DNA of 29,771 nt, taken from contig JALHDI010000025.1 of assembly GCA_022839045.1 (NCBI GenBank), positions 9,580 to 39,350 of the forward strand, written 5' to 3'. Below are positions 1-7,947 of this stretch, piece after piece; the first letter of the stretch is position 1; every line of letters begins with the position of its first letter. The stretch is from Sporomusaceae bacterium (GTDB lineage Bacteria > Bacillota_C > Negativicutes > Sporomusales_B > UBA7701). The position numbers were made by a program, and so were the translations under genes. The notes beneath the pieces were generated by a model. That model ran no database searches. It saw only the letters and a list, made by a program, of their open reading frames with translations, and was not told where the DNA came from.

Positions 1-1
1 C

Positions 2-178
2 CAGGATATTTTCAACCCGTTCTTCACCACCAAACCGGTAGGACAAGGTACCGGGCTGGGGCTGAGTGTTTCTTATGATATCGTGGTGAACAAGCACGGC
101 GGAGAGGTATCTGTGGCCAGCAAGGCCGGCGAGGGGGCGTTGTTTACGATCAAGCTTCCCGTCCGGCACTCCGCCTGA
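2..178 (+). CDS. Sensor histidine kinase, C-terminal end only
   Basis: The gene enters from outside the window; only its last 58 codons are visible. They hold the end of a HATPase_c domain: an F-box (NPFFTTK) followed by the G2 box ([14 protein letters not shown]) and the closing beta strands ([12 protein letters not shown]). This is the ATP-lid part of a two-component histidine kinase. The fragment closely resembles the same region of the complete kinase at 2507-4564, so the two are probably paralogues flanking two response regulators. It ends 35 bases before the REC-HDOD gene, consistent with one operon. The sensor and the phospho-accepting histidine lie outside the window, so the signal is unknown. 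Confidence 0.9.
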   Translation, partial: QDIFNPFFTTKPVGQGTGLGLSVSYDIVVNKHGGEVSVASKAGEGALFTIKLPVRHSA

Positions 179-213
179 TTGTCGGTGGCAATATTTTTCG
201 GGGGGCGCCTAAT

Positions 214-1380
214 GTGGACAATCGGATTCTCTTTGTCGACGACGAAAAGGCGATACTGAGGGCGATCGACAGGCTTTTTTTCGACAGCGGTTACGAAGTG
301 TTGACCGCCGAGAGCGGCGAGGCCGGCCTGGCTGTTCTGGCGACTAGCCCGGTCGACGTGGTTGTGTCGGACATACGCATGCCGGGGATGGACGGTCACC
401 AGTTTCTCCGCAAGGTTAAGGCCTTATATCCGCGGACGACGCGGCTGATCCTCAGCGGCTACGCAGAGGAGAGCGCCATTCTCAACAGCATCGTCGACGG
501 TTCGAGCAATATGTATATGCTCAAACCGTGGGAAGGTCAAGATCTGAAGGAGAAGATCGCCCAGATTTTTGCGGCCAGAGAACGGTTCGACAATAAGACG
601 CTGCTTGATTTCGCCAATAGACTGGAAAATTTGTCGGTCGCCCCGGGCGTCTATGATGCGGTTGGCAGACTGACGGAGCAGGGCGCGGACGTGAGCCAGA
701 TCGCCGCCGTGATCGAGAGCGACCCGGCGGTGTCCGCCGCGGTGCTAAGGGTGGCGAACAGCGCCTTTAATACCGTCAAAACGGGCTCGATCTCGAAGGC
801 GATCACTTTCCTGGGACTTACGGTCATTAAGACGATTGTTTTGTCATGTAGTCTGTTCAAATCCGCCAACATTAGGATACCGTCACTCAGCATAAAAAAG
901 CTGGCCCGGAAGGCGAACACGGCAAACAGGCTGATGACGCTGATTTATTCGGACCTGCTGGCTAAACCGGTACCTGATACTTTTCAGGCCGCGGCACTGC
1001 TGAACGATATCGGTCTGCTGATGTGCTTGCATTACTTTCCCGACCAGTATGAGCGTATTGTGCGGGAATATATGCTGGGGAAGGATAAGGATTTCGTCAA
1101 GCTTGAAAAGGAGAGCCTCGGGATTACCCACCAGGAGTTCGGGGGCTATTTGCTCAACTGGTGGGGCCTGCCATACCCGATCGTCGAGACGGCGCTATTT
1201 CACCATGAGCCTTTGCGGGACGCGATCATGAACAAGGAGCTGGTGGCGGCGGTCCACATCGCCGGCTATTACGCGTGGAAGGTAGTCAGTCCGGAGTTCG
1301 CGCAGGGACTGGAACCGGGCGTATTTGCGCGCCTGGGATTTCGCGAAGAGGATCTGCGGCCGCTTCTCAAAGGACTATAA
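214..1380 (+). CDS. Response regulator with REC and HDOD output domain
   Basis: Predicted cytoplasmic signalling protein of 388 residues. Residues 1-120 are a receiver domain: acidic pair D9-D10, phospho-acceptor D53 (VVVSDIRMPG), switch S81 and K104 (LKPW). Residues about 130-330 match HDOD (LSVAPGVYDAVGRL, SDPAVSAAVLRVANSAF, AALLNDIGLLMCLHYFP, FHHEP). HDOD is an HD-related fold usually without phosphodiesterase activity; the asparagine where HD proteins carry the metal histidine (LLNDIG) fits a non-catalytic domain. The start is a GTG; the overlapping ATG at 212 is in another frame. The Shine-Dalgarno is only a G-run (about 200-206). It lies between a kinase and a second receiver gene and is probably phosphorylated by one of the flanking kinases. 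Family assignment is secure; the partner output is unknown. Confidence 0.88.
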   Translation: MDNRILFVDDEKAILRAIDRLFFDSGYEVLTAESGEAGLAVLATSPVDVVVSDIRMPGMDGHQFLRKVKALYPRTTRLILSGYAEESAILNSIVDGSSNMYMLKPWEGQDLKEKIAQIFAARERFDNKTLLDFANRLENLSVAPGVYDAVGRLTEQGADVSQIAAVIESDPAVSAAVLRVANSAFNTVKTGSISKAITFLGLTVIKTIVLSCSLFKSANIRIPSLSIKKLARKANTANRLMTLIYSDLLAKPVPDTFQAAALLNDIGLLMCLHYFPDQYERIVREYMLGKDKDFVKLEKESLGITHQEFGGYLLNWWGLPYPIVETALFHHEPLRDAIMNKELVAAVHIAGYYAWKVVSPEFAQGLEPGVFARLGFREEDLRPLLKGL

Positions 1381-1413
1381 GCGGAAACCTGAACGAAAGC
1401 GCAGGGGCTTGGC

Positions 1414-2454
1414 ATGCACAAAAACAAGGTTTTGTTCGTTGATGACGAAATCAATGTGATCAGCGCAATCAGGCGGGCGGTGGTGGAGGAGCCTTACCAT
1501 TCCTTTTTCACCGGCAATGCCCGCGAGGCCCTAAAAATAATGGAACAGCACGAGATTAGCGTCCTGGTTACCGATATAAGGATGCCGGAAATGGACGGGC
1601 TATCGCTGTTGAAGGCGGCGAAGGAAAAATATCCCCGGACGGTCAGGGTGGTGCTGTCGGGGTATACGCAATTATCGCAGATGCTGGTGACTATCAACCA
1701 GGGCGAGATTTTCAAGTTCATCGCCAAACCGTGGACGAGTGATCAGGCGCTTCTGCCGGCGGTGAGACAGGCGGTCGATTACTTCAACCTCCAGGTGGAG
1801 AGGGATTCTTTGCAGGTCAATCTCGCTAAACGGAACCTCGCCTATCAGAAAATTCTGAAGCAGATGGAACAGCGCATGACCGAAGAAAGGGAGGAGTTCA
1901 GACGCCTGAAGGAAATCAGTGGCTGGATTTTTTCCGCCTGGCGGCGCTACCTTTATTCGGACAATGGCGGTTCCGGGGCACGGGTAGCGGTATTGGATCA
2001 GCTCATCGATGAGATAGAGGCGGTTTACCTGACGTATATCAGCCAGTTGCCCACGGTGGTGGAATCAAAAGATTCCCGCCAGTTGGTCGACGATATCGTC
2101 AGGAACTGCAATGGCCGCCTTGAGGTCGCGCGCGACAGTGGCGATGATTTCAAGGCGCAGGGGAATCACAAGTTCTTGTTAATGATTTTCCGCATTCTGG
2201 TTCACAATCTGCCTGGCGATAACAAGATCGGCTGTTTGCTGACGGTTGTTCGCCAGGCGGCACAAAAGGTTGAAATCGCGTTCGGAATTGACCTGCTGCC
2301 ATTCACGCTCGACGCGACGGCAATCAGCAAGCTGAAGATTTCCTGTGCCCTTCTGCACAAAATGGGGCGGCTCTACGGCGTCAGCGTTGTGCTCGAAGGC
2401 GATGGGACCGTACCTAGCCGGATCCGGGTTACCTGGAAGGCGGATGAAGCTTGA
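1414..2454 (+). CDS. Response regulator with REC, coiled coil and an unrecognised C-terminal domain
   Basis: A 346-residue protein starting with a receiver domain (D10-D11, phospho-acceptor D54 in VLVTDIRMPE, S82, K105 in AKPW). About residues 125-170 form a charged helical stretch resembling a coiled coil (LAKRNLAYQKILKQMEQRMT). The last 160 residues match no standard output domain that I recognise. The pattern of a hydrophobic helix near NHKFLLMIFRILVHNL and closing strands near RIRVTWKADE loosely recalls a degenerate GHKL ATPase fold without its N, G1 and G2 boxes; that is inference only. No DNA-binding, GGDEF or HD motif is seen. It follows the HDOD regulator by 33 bases and precedes the Cache kinase, so it is probably in the same signalling operon. 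Confidence 0.85.
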   Translation: MHKNKVLFVDDEINVISAIRRAVVEEPYHSFFTGNAREALKIMEQHEISVLVTDIRMPEMDGLSLLKAAKEKYPRTVRVVLSGYTQLSQMLVTINQGEIFKFIAKPWTSDQALLPAVRQAVDYFNLQVERDSLQVNLAKRNLAYQKILKQMEQRMTEEREEFRRLKEISGWIFSAWRRYLYSDNGGSGARVAVLDQLIDEIEAVYLTYISQLPTVVESKDSRQLVDDIVRNCNGRLEVARDSGDDFKAQGNHKFLLMIFRILVHNLPGDNKIGCLLTVVRQAAQKVEIAFGIDLLPFTLDATAISKLKISCALLHKMGRLYGVSVVLEGDGTVPSRIRVTWKADEA

Positions 2455-2506
2455 GAGTATGTCCGGTTCCTGATTGGTTGCTTGTACGGATAAAGGGAGG
2501 GGTGTT

Positions 2507-4564
2507 GTGCGATCAGGGGAGGGCGAAATTTTGCGAAAAGTAAGCATCGGCGAGGCTTTCGGCGGCGATTCGCCGGCGTTGCGCAATCTCAGCTTCGGGA
2601 TTGTGCTTTTCGGCATCTTTCTGATTTTTTCTGTTCTTCTGGCTTATTACAACATTATTGAAAGCGAGAAACGGAAAGAACTGCAAGCTGCCGTGAAGGA
2701 AACGGCCAACCTGGCGCGCGCTTTCGAAGAACATACCCTGCGGACGCTGAGAAGTGCCGATCAGGCGACGCTGGTCCTGAAGTATCAGTTCGAGCGGGAA
2801 GGGCGGGCAATAGATATTCCCGGCTATATCCGCGACGGCAGGCTTCCCGGCGAGCCGTTCATCCTCATGGGCGTTATGGACGAGAACGGCGATCTGGTTG
2901 CCAGCAGCCAGGCGCCGCTCGTGACCGCCAACTTCAGTGACCGCGAGTATTTTCAGGTACACATCAACTACGACAGCGAGCGACTGTTCATCGGCAAGCC
3001 GGTTTTGGGCCGGTTGGCAGGTAAGTTGGCGATCCGGATGACCCGCCGCGTAAACAAGCCGGACGGCTCTTTCGGCGGGGTGGCGGTGGTTGCGGTCGAT
3101 CCGTATTACTTCAGCGATTTCTACAAACAGGTCGATCTGGGGCAAAACTCGGCGGTCGTCCTGGTGGGCCGCGACGGCATCGTCCGGGCGCGGCAGGCCG
3201 GCAGGTCCACGGTGGCCGGTCAGGACCTGAGCGGTAGTGAGCTGATGACGAAGCTGACGGTTAGCGATGTCGGACAGTATGTCGAGACGGGAAAGGACGA
3301 TGGCGTAACACGGATTTACAGTTTTCGCGCGCTGCTGGCCTATCCGCTGGCGGTAGTGGTAGGGATCGACCAGCAGGAGATCCTGCAGCGGGCCGGCGAC
3401 CGCATTAGCAACCATTTCCTGGTTGCCGGGCTGATCTGCCTGGGGATACTAATCTGTGTTCTGCTGCTGCTGCGGTTTGTCGCCAGACAGAAGGCTTACG
3501 AGGCGGACCTGCGGGCGGTCCGCGACCTGCTGGAGGCGAGGGTCAAGGAGCGTACCAGGGAATTGTCCGTCCTGAACGATGAACTTAAAGCCATGAACGA
3601 AGAGCATTTGGCAATGAACGAGGAGCTCCAGAGCACCAATCGCGAACTGTGGGACGAGGTGGCGATGCGCCGCCGGACCGAAGGGGAGCTGAAACACAGA
3701 AACGAGGAACTTGCCGAGGCGTACGCCGAGTTGAATACAATCCAACTCCAGGCCTACCAGCAGGACAAGATGGCTTCGATCGGCCAGCTTGCCGCCGGGG
3801 TGGCCCATGAGATCAATAATCCGATGTCCTTCATCATCAGCAATCTGGAATCGTTGCAGGATTACCTGGGACGCCTGACCCGGTTCATCACCCTGCACGA
3901 GGAAGCGTTATTCCAACTGGCGAACATCGGCGGCGGGATGGGTGAACGGCAAGATACCGGGGCTGTTGTCGGCAGACTGGAAGATGCCAGACAGGCTCTG
4001 AAAGTGGATTATGTAATCCATGACGTAGAGAGCCTTATCACTGAGACTATGGAAGGCGCAGGCCGCGTCAAGGATATCGTCCAGGATCTCAAAGGCTTCG
4101 CGCGGGTTGAAAGCGAAAGCAGGCCGGCAAACATCAACGAAGGCGTGGAAAGCGCGATCAACATCGTGTGGAACGAGATGAAATATAAAGCGTCGCTGGC
4201 GAAAGACTATGGCGAATTGCCGCTGACCAAGTGCAATATCGGCCAGTTGAACCAGGTGTTCATGAACGTCCTCGTGAACGCCACCCAGGCGATCGACAAG
4301 TGGGGGGAGATCAAGGTCAAGACGTGGGCCGAGGGCGGCAATATTCATGTCAGTATTTCCGATACGGGCTGCGGCATTCCTCCCCAGTTGCTGAACAGGA
4401 TATTCGAGCCTTTTTTCACCACCAAAGAAGTGGGTAAAGGAACGGGCCTCGGTTTGAGCGTTACCTATGACATCGTCAAGAAGCATGGCGGGGAGATCCG
4501 CGTAGTCAGCGAACCCGGCCAGGGGACGACGTTCACAATCGTCATCCCGATTGTGTCCGGGTAA
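2507..4564 (+). CDS. Membrane sensor histidine kinase with extracytoplasmic Cache domain
   Basis: Predicted inner-membrane kinase of 685 residues. The GTG at 2507 was chosen because an AAAGGGAGG site lies 7 bases upstream; a TTG at 2531 is an alternative. Order: TM1 about 29-49; double-Cache-like sensor about 50-300 (FSDREYFQVH, VAVVAVDPYYFSDF, LVGRDGIVRAR); TM2 about 303-325; a long coiled coil 335-420 with no clear HAMP; HisKA with H434 (AAGVAHEINNP); HATPase with N-box (NVLVNATQAI), G1 (DTGCGIP), F-box (FEPFFTTK) and G2 ([10 protein letters not shown]). All catalytic boxes are intact. Cache domains usually bind small molecules such as amino or carboxylic acids; the ligand is unknown. It is the last gene of the signalling cluster and is followed by a terminator. 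Confidence 0.92.
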   Translation: MRSGEGEILRKVSIGEAFGGDSPALRNLSFGIVLFGIFLIFSVLLAYYNIIESEKRKELQAAVKETANLARAFEEHTLRTLRSADQATLVLKYQFEREGRAIDIPGYIRDGRLPGEPFILMGVMDENGDLVASSQAPLVTANFSDREYFQVHINYDSERLFIGKPVLGRLAGKLAIRMTRRVNKPDGSFGGVAVVAVDPYYFSDFYKQVDLGQNSAVVLVGRDGIVRARQAGRSTVAGQDLSGSELMTKLTVSDVGQYVETGKDDGVTRIYSFRALLAYPLAVVVGIDQQEILQRAGDRISNHFLVAGLICLGILICVLLLLRFVARQKAYEADLRAVRDLLEARVKERTRELSVLNDELKAMNEEHLAMNEELQSTNRELWDEVAMRRRTEGELKHRNEELAEAYAELNTIQLQAYQQDKMASIGQLAAGVAHEINNPMSFIISNLESLQDYLGRLTRFITLHEEALFQLANIGGGMGERQDTGAVVGRLEDARQALKVDYVIHDVESLITETMEGAGRVKDIVQDLKGFARVESESRPANINEGVESAINIVWNEMKYKASLAKDYGELPLTKCNIGQLNQVFMNVLVNATQAIDKWGEIKVKTWAEGGNIHVSISDTGCGIPPQLLNRIFEPFFTTKEVGKGTGLGLSVTYDIVKKHGGEIRVVSEPGQGTTFTIVIPIVSG

Positions 4565-4573
4565 ATATGGAAG

Positions 4574-4604
4574 AAAGCCGCGTTTTCAGCAGCGGCTTTT
4601 TTTT
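4574..4604 (+). terminator. Intrinsic terminator after the signalling cluster
   Basis: An 8-bp stem AAAGCCGC (4574-4581) pairs with GCGGCTTT (4592-4599) and is followed by a T-run to 4604. It closes the kinase/regulator cluster just after the stop codon at 4564. Confidence 0.85.
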
Positions 4605-4682
4605 ATCGGCTGCCGACACCCGAAGGCTAACACCGCACCGGTGTCGAATGAAATAAACATTACGTTGCGGAAGGTGCATTTG

Positions 4683-6050
4683 ATGAAGTTTACCGGTTTG
4701 CGTTATTGGCGGACTTTGCTGCCGGCCACGTCGCTGGCGGTTGTCGTGGTGCTGGTCGCCAGGCACGAATACCCGCTGCCGCCTGACACCGGGCTGCTGC
4801 TGTGGTTGTCGCGGCTCGATCCGCTTTTGCTGGTGGCTCATCTGCGCTGGGAGGGGACGTTTCCGTCGTGGGGGTGGCTGCCGCTGGCCACGGTGCTGCT
4901 CACATTTGCCGCCGGCCGGGTCTTCTGCGGCTGGCTGTGCCCGCTGGGGGGATTGCTGGCTGTTCTGCAAAGCCGGCAGGGATTAATCAACCGCCCGGGT
5001 CTCGGCCGCCGCTCCGGCCCGCCGGCCTGGGCGCGCCGTCTGCTTCCCTGGCGTTACTACTGGCTGCTCCTGTTGCTGACGCTGCTTTTTCTCGGCAGCG
5101 GCTGGACGGTATACTTGAGCCCGTTCCATCTGCTGACGTCCGAACTGTCGCGGCTGTGGCAGGGCAAGGTCCCCTGGATGGCCGCCGCCGTGGTCGCAGT
5201 GGGTCTGATCATCTTCCCCCGCTTCTGGTGCGTCTATTTGTGCCCGTCGGGCTTGCTGATGTCGCTCGTTGCCCGCTGGCGGCTATGGACGGTCAAAGGG
5301 CCGGCGGGCTGCATTAAGTGCGGGGCGTGTTCGCAAGCGTGCCCGACAGGCGCCTTCAGTCCCGCAGCGGGCGCCGCGGGAGTCGACTGCCTGCTGTGCG
5401 GCCGGTGCGCCGATGGGTGTCCTGTCAGCGAGGGCATCCTGCTGGAGGCGCGGCCTGGGGAAAAGGCGCTGCCCGCCTGCACGGGCAGCCTGTTTACGAG
5501 GCGGGAGATCATCCGCGCCGGGGTGGCGCTGACGGTGGCGGCCGCGGCGACGCCTGGCCTGACCGTGGCCGGTGCCGCTCAGCCGCTCAGGCCGCCGGGA
5601 GCGTTGGATGAAAGCGAGTTTCTGGCCCGCTGCAGCCGCTGTGGCCGCTGTATCAAGGCATGCCCAAGCAAGTGCCTGAAGGCGGCGCCGCTAAATAAAG
5701 GGGCGGCGGTATTTCTTACCCCGATGATCGTGCCCCGGGAAGCGCGCTGTGAACTGACCCAGGACTGCCAGAAAGTTTGCCCGACGGGGGCGATCGCCAG
5801 CCTGCCGATAGCGCAGACGGTCATCGGGCTGGCGGAGATCGACCGGAATCGTTGCCTCGGCTGGACGGAAGGCAAACTGTGCCTGTTATGCAAGGAACAG
5901 TGCCCGCAGCATGCGATTACTTCCGATGCGCTGCACCGGCCGGACGTATTACGCGATCTGTGTGTCGGGTGCGGGGCATGCGAAAACGGCTGCCCGGTGG
6001 AAGAGGCGGCCATTGTCGTGCGGCCCCAGCCTTCGCGCCGCCGCCCCTGA
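4683..6050 (+). CDS. NapH-NapG-type fusion: membrane polyferredoxin
   Basis: A 455-residue iron-sulfur membrane protein. The ATG at 4683 follows a CGGAAGGTG site by 6-7 bases. The N-terminal half is NapH-like: several membrane segments, the hallmark FCGWLCP (82-87), a second CVYLCP motif, then two [4Fe-4S] motifs (CIKCGACSQACP from about 210 and CLLCGRCADGCP). At about 272-300 comes a Tat-signal-like stretch, TRREIIRAGVALTVAAAA. It is followed by a NapG-like region: LRPPGALDESEFLARCSRCGRCIKACP, then Cys motifs CELTQDCQKVCP, CLGWTEGKLCLLCKEQCP and CVGCGACENGCP. In periplasmic nitrate reductase systems NapH and NapG are separate proteins that pass quinol electrons to NapA through NapC/B; here they appear joined. 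No napA or other reductase is in the window, so the terminal acceptor is unknown. Confidence 0.88.
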   Translation: MKFTGLRYWRTLLPATSLAVVVVLVARHEYPLPPDTGLLLWLSRLDPLLLVAHLRWEGTFPSWGWLPLATVLLTFAAGRVFCGWLCPLGGLLAVLQSRQGLINRPGLGRRSGPPAWARRLLPWRYYWLLLLLTLLFLGSGWTVYLSPFHLLTSELSRLWQGKVPWMAAAVVAVGLIIFPRFWCVYLCPSGLLMSLVARWRLWTVKGPAGCIKCGACSQACPTGAFSPAAGAAGVDCLLCGRCADGCPVSEGILLEARPGEKALPACTGSLFTRREIIRAGVALTVAAAATPGLTVAGAAQPLRPPGALDESEFLARCSRCGRCIKACPSKCLKAAPLNKGAAVFLTPMIVPREARCELTQDCQKVCPTGAIASLPIAQTVIGLAEIDRNRCLGWTEGKLCLLCKEQCPQHAITSDALHRPDVLRDLCVGCGACENGCPVEEAAIVVRPQPSRRRP

Positions 6051-6072
6051 CGGTCAGTGAGCGGCGCGAAGA

Positions 6073-6112
6073 TTGACAATTTTTCCCGTCGCGAACTATC
6101 GCGAACTATAAT
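6073..6112 (+). promoter_or_regulatory. Candidate dgoK promoter with overlong spacer
   Basis: A perfect TTGACA (6073-6078) and a perfect TATAAT (6107-6112) are separated by 28 bp instead of about 17. The excess is explained by a tandem 10-bp duplication in the spacer (separate entry); removing one copy would leave 18 bp. It lies 74 bp upstream of the dgoK start. Whether it is active as it stands is unknown. Confidence 0.45.
6089..6108 (+). repeat. 10-bp perfect tandem repeat in the promoter spacer
   Basis: The unit TCGCGAACTA occurs twice head to tail (6089-6098 and 6099-6108). Each copy contains the palindrome TCGCGA, so the two could also act as operator half-sites one helical turn apart. 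Confidence 0.9.
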
Positions 6113-6186
6113 GAAAAAAATGTATGGCGGCCGCTTTTGCCGGCGTACTCGGCTTGGGCGATACTACTTCCGGGGGTGATGATGAG

Positions 6187-7185
6187 GTGTTTTATCTTAC
6201 CGTTGACACGGGGACGACGAATACGCGGGTGAAGGTGTGGCGCGGCGACCGGGTCGTGGCCGGAGCGTTCGCGGCTGTCGGGGTGCGGGATACGGCTGTG
6301 ACCGGCAACAGGGCAAGGTTGCAGCAGGGAGTGCGGGAAGCTCTCGACGCCGCTTGCGCCGAGGCCGGCATCACCGTCGCCGCTACCAGGGCGATCGTGG
6401 CTTCCGGGATGATTACTTCCAACGTCGGTCTGCACGAGGTGCCCCATCTGGCCGCTCCGGTCGGCATCGACGATCTGGCGGCGGGGATGGTGGACGCCGT
6501 CGTTCCCGAGGTCGCCGACAAGCCGATCTGGTTTATCCCAGGCGTCAAGAACAGCCGCGGGACGGTCGATATCGACAACTGTGAGCAGATGGACATAATG
6601 CGGGGCGAGGAGGTCGAGGCCTTCGGCCTCGTCCGCAGGCTTGGCCTGCGCGAGCCGGCGATTTTCATCCTCCCCGGCTCACATACCAAATTCATCATCA
6701 TGGACGACCGGCAGCGCATCGCCGGCTGCCTGACAACCTTGGCGGGGGAACTGCTCAGCGTTATTACAAACAACACCATCCTCGCGAACGCTCTGCATAA
6801 TGCTTTCGTCAGCAGCGTCGATGAACAGATGGTGCTGCGAGGCGCCGAGTGCGCGCGCCGGGTAGGGCTGAGCCGGGCCTGCTTCACGGTGAGGATCCTT
6901 GACCAGTTTACCGCGTGCGTTGTTGAGGAGAAGGCGAACTTTCTCCTGGGGGCGGTTATACAGACCGACTTGACGGCGCTGCGTTTCAGCCGGACGTTCG
7001 CCGCCCGGCCGGAAATGCCGGTCTTTATCGCCGGTAACCGGGAAATGCGCGCGGCGTTCCAGGCCGTGCTGCGGCGGGACGACTTTTTTCGGGGGACGTT
7101 GCAGGCGCTCGACGACAGCGTGCTGGAGGACATCGCCGGATTCGGGGCGATGACGGTCGCCAGGACACACGGTATAGTAAAATAG
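6187..7185 (+). CDS. dgoK: 2-dehydro-3-deoxygalactonokinase (KDGal kinase)
   Basis: A 332-residue cytoplasmic sugar-acid kinase that should phosphorylate 2-keto-3-deoxygalactonate at C6 with ATP. The sequence follows the DgoK plan: N-terminal phosphate-binding strand VDTGTTNTRVKVW, then ASGMITSNVGLHEVPHLAAPV, IWFIPGV, the MRGEEVEAFG block and LPGSHTKFIIMDD. The GTG at 6187 is preferred because GGGGG lies about 10 bases upstream and the next residues are the first core beta strand; an ATG at 6124 would add 21 unrelated residues. The aldolase gene starts 36 bases after the stop, so the pair forms the last two steps of a De Ley-Doudoroff-type pathway. No dehydratase gene is in the window. A related sugar acid as substrate cannot be excluded. 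Confidence 0.88.
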   Translation: MFYLTVDTGTTNTRVKVWRGDRVVAGAFAAVGVRDTAVTGNRARLQQGVREALDAACAEAGITVAATRAIVASGMITSNVGLHEVPHLAAPVGIDDLAAGMVDAVVPEVADKPIWFIPGVKNSRGTVDIDNCEQMDIMRGEEVEAFGLVRRLGLREPAIFILPGSHTKFIIMDDRQRIAGCLTTLAGELLSVITNNTILANALHNAFVSSVDEQMVLRGAECARRVGLSRACFTVRILDQFTACVVEEKANFLLGAVIQTDLTALRFSRTFAARPEMPVFIAGNREMRAAFQAVLRRDDFFRGTLQALDDSVLEDIAGFGAMTVARTHGIVK

Positions 7186-7221
7186 CCGGTTGATTAGGCC
7201 ATGCAGAAGGGGTGGGAGACT

Positions 7222-7863
7222 ATGCACGAGGTTCTGGAACGGATTGCGGCCAACGGTGTCGTCGCGATTCTGCGGGGAGTCGAGCCTGCCCGGATGGTGC
7301 CGCTGGGCAAGGCCCTGCTGGCTGCCGGGGTGGGAGCGATCGAGGTGACGATGAACAGTGACGGCGCTCTGGACGGTATAACGGCACTACGCCGGGAAAT
7401 GAGCGAGGCTATCCCCGTCGGCGCCGGCACGGTTATGAACGGGGAGGCCGCCCGCCGGGCGGTGGCCGCCGGGGCGATGTTCCTCCTGACGCCGCATCTG
7501 GCGGAGGATACGCTGGCGGCGGCGATTGCGCTGGGCGTGCCTGCGGTGGTGGGAACGGTGACGCCCACCGAGGCGGTGCGGGCTTACAGCCTGGGGGCGG
7601 AGATGGTTAAGGTTTTCCCGGCTGGGACACTGGGGCCCAATTACTTTCGCGAACTGAGGGGACCGCTGCCGCACATCAGGACGATGGCTGTCGGCGGCGT
7701 TAACGCCGGCAACGCTGGCGACTTCATCAGGGCGGGCGCGGCCGCGGTCGGTGCCGGCAGCCAACTGGTGGACCAGGCGGCGGTGGCGAGCGGTGACTGG
7801 ACGGCGGTGCGGGCCAAGGCGGCCGCGATGGTCGCGGCGGTGAGGACGGCCCGGGGCGCCTGA
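7222..7863 (+). CDS. 2-keto-3-deoxy-6-phosphogluconate/galactonate aldolase
   Basis: A 213-residue class I aldolase of the KDPG family that splits 2-keto-3-deoxy-6-phospho sugar acids into pyruvate and glyceraldehyde-3-phosphate. Visible signatures: VVAILRGV near the start, E41 in GAIEVTMNS, GAGTVMNG, LLTPH, and the Schiff-base lysine K130 in EMVKVFPA, followed by a GG phosphate loop (MAVGGVNAGN). The ATG at 7222 has an AAGGGG site about 9 bases upstream; an in-frame ATG at 7201 is the alternative. Adjacent dgoK suggests a KDPGal (dgoA-like) rather than KDPG (eda-like) role, but the two cannot be told apart by sequence, so no symbol is given. It ends before a bidirectional terminator. Confidence 0.9.
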   Translation: MHEVLERIAANGVVAILRGVEPARMVPLGKALLAAGVGAIEVTMNSDGALDGITALRREMSEAIPVGAGTVMNGEAARRAVAAGAMFLLTPHLAEDTLAAAIALGVPAVVGTVTPTEAVRAYSLGAEMVKVFPAGTLGPNYFRELRGPLPHIRTMAVGGVNAGNAGDFIRAGAAAVGAGSQLVDQAAVASGDWTAVRAKAAAMVAAVRTARGA

Positions 7864-7882
7864 GCGGCCCATGCATAAAATG

Positions 7883-7921
7883 AAAAAGCCTGCGCCCTGC
7901 GAAAAGGGTTCAGGCTTTTTT
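7883..7921 (+). terminator. Bidirectional terminator between the aldolase gene and tctA
   Basis: The arms AAAAAGCCTG (7883-7892) and CAGGCTTTTT (7911-7920) pair, with an extra CCCT/AGGG stem inside. Both strands end in T-runs, so it can serve the aldolase operon and the converging tct operon. Confidence 0.8.
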
Positions 7922-7947
7922 GTTCTGTTTTCCGAAGGGCCGACGTG

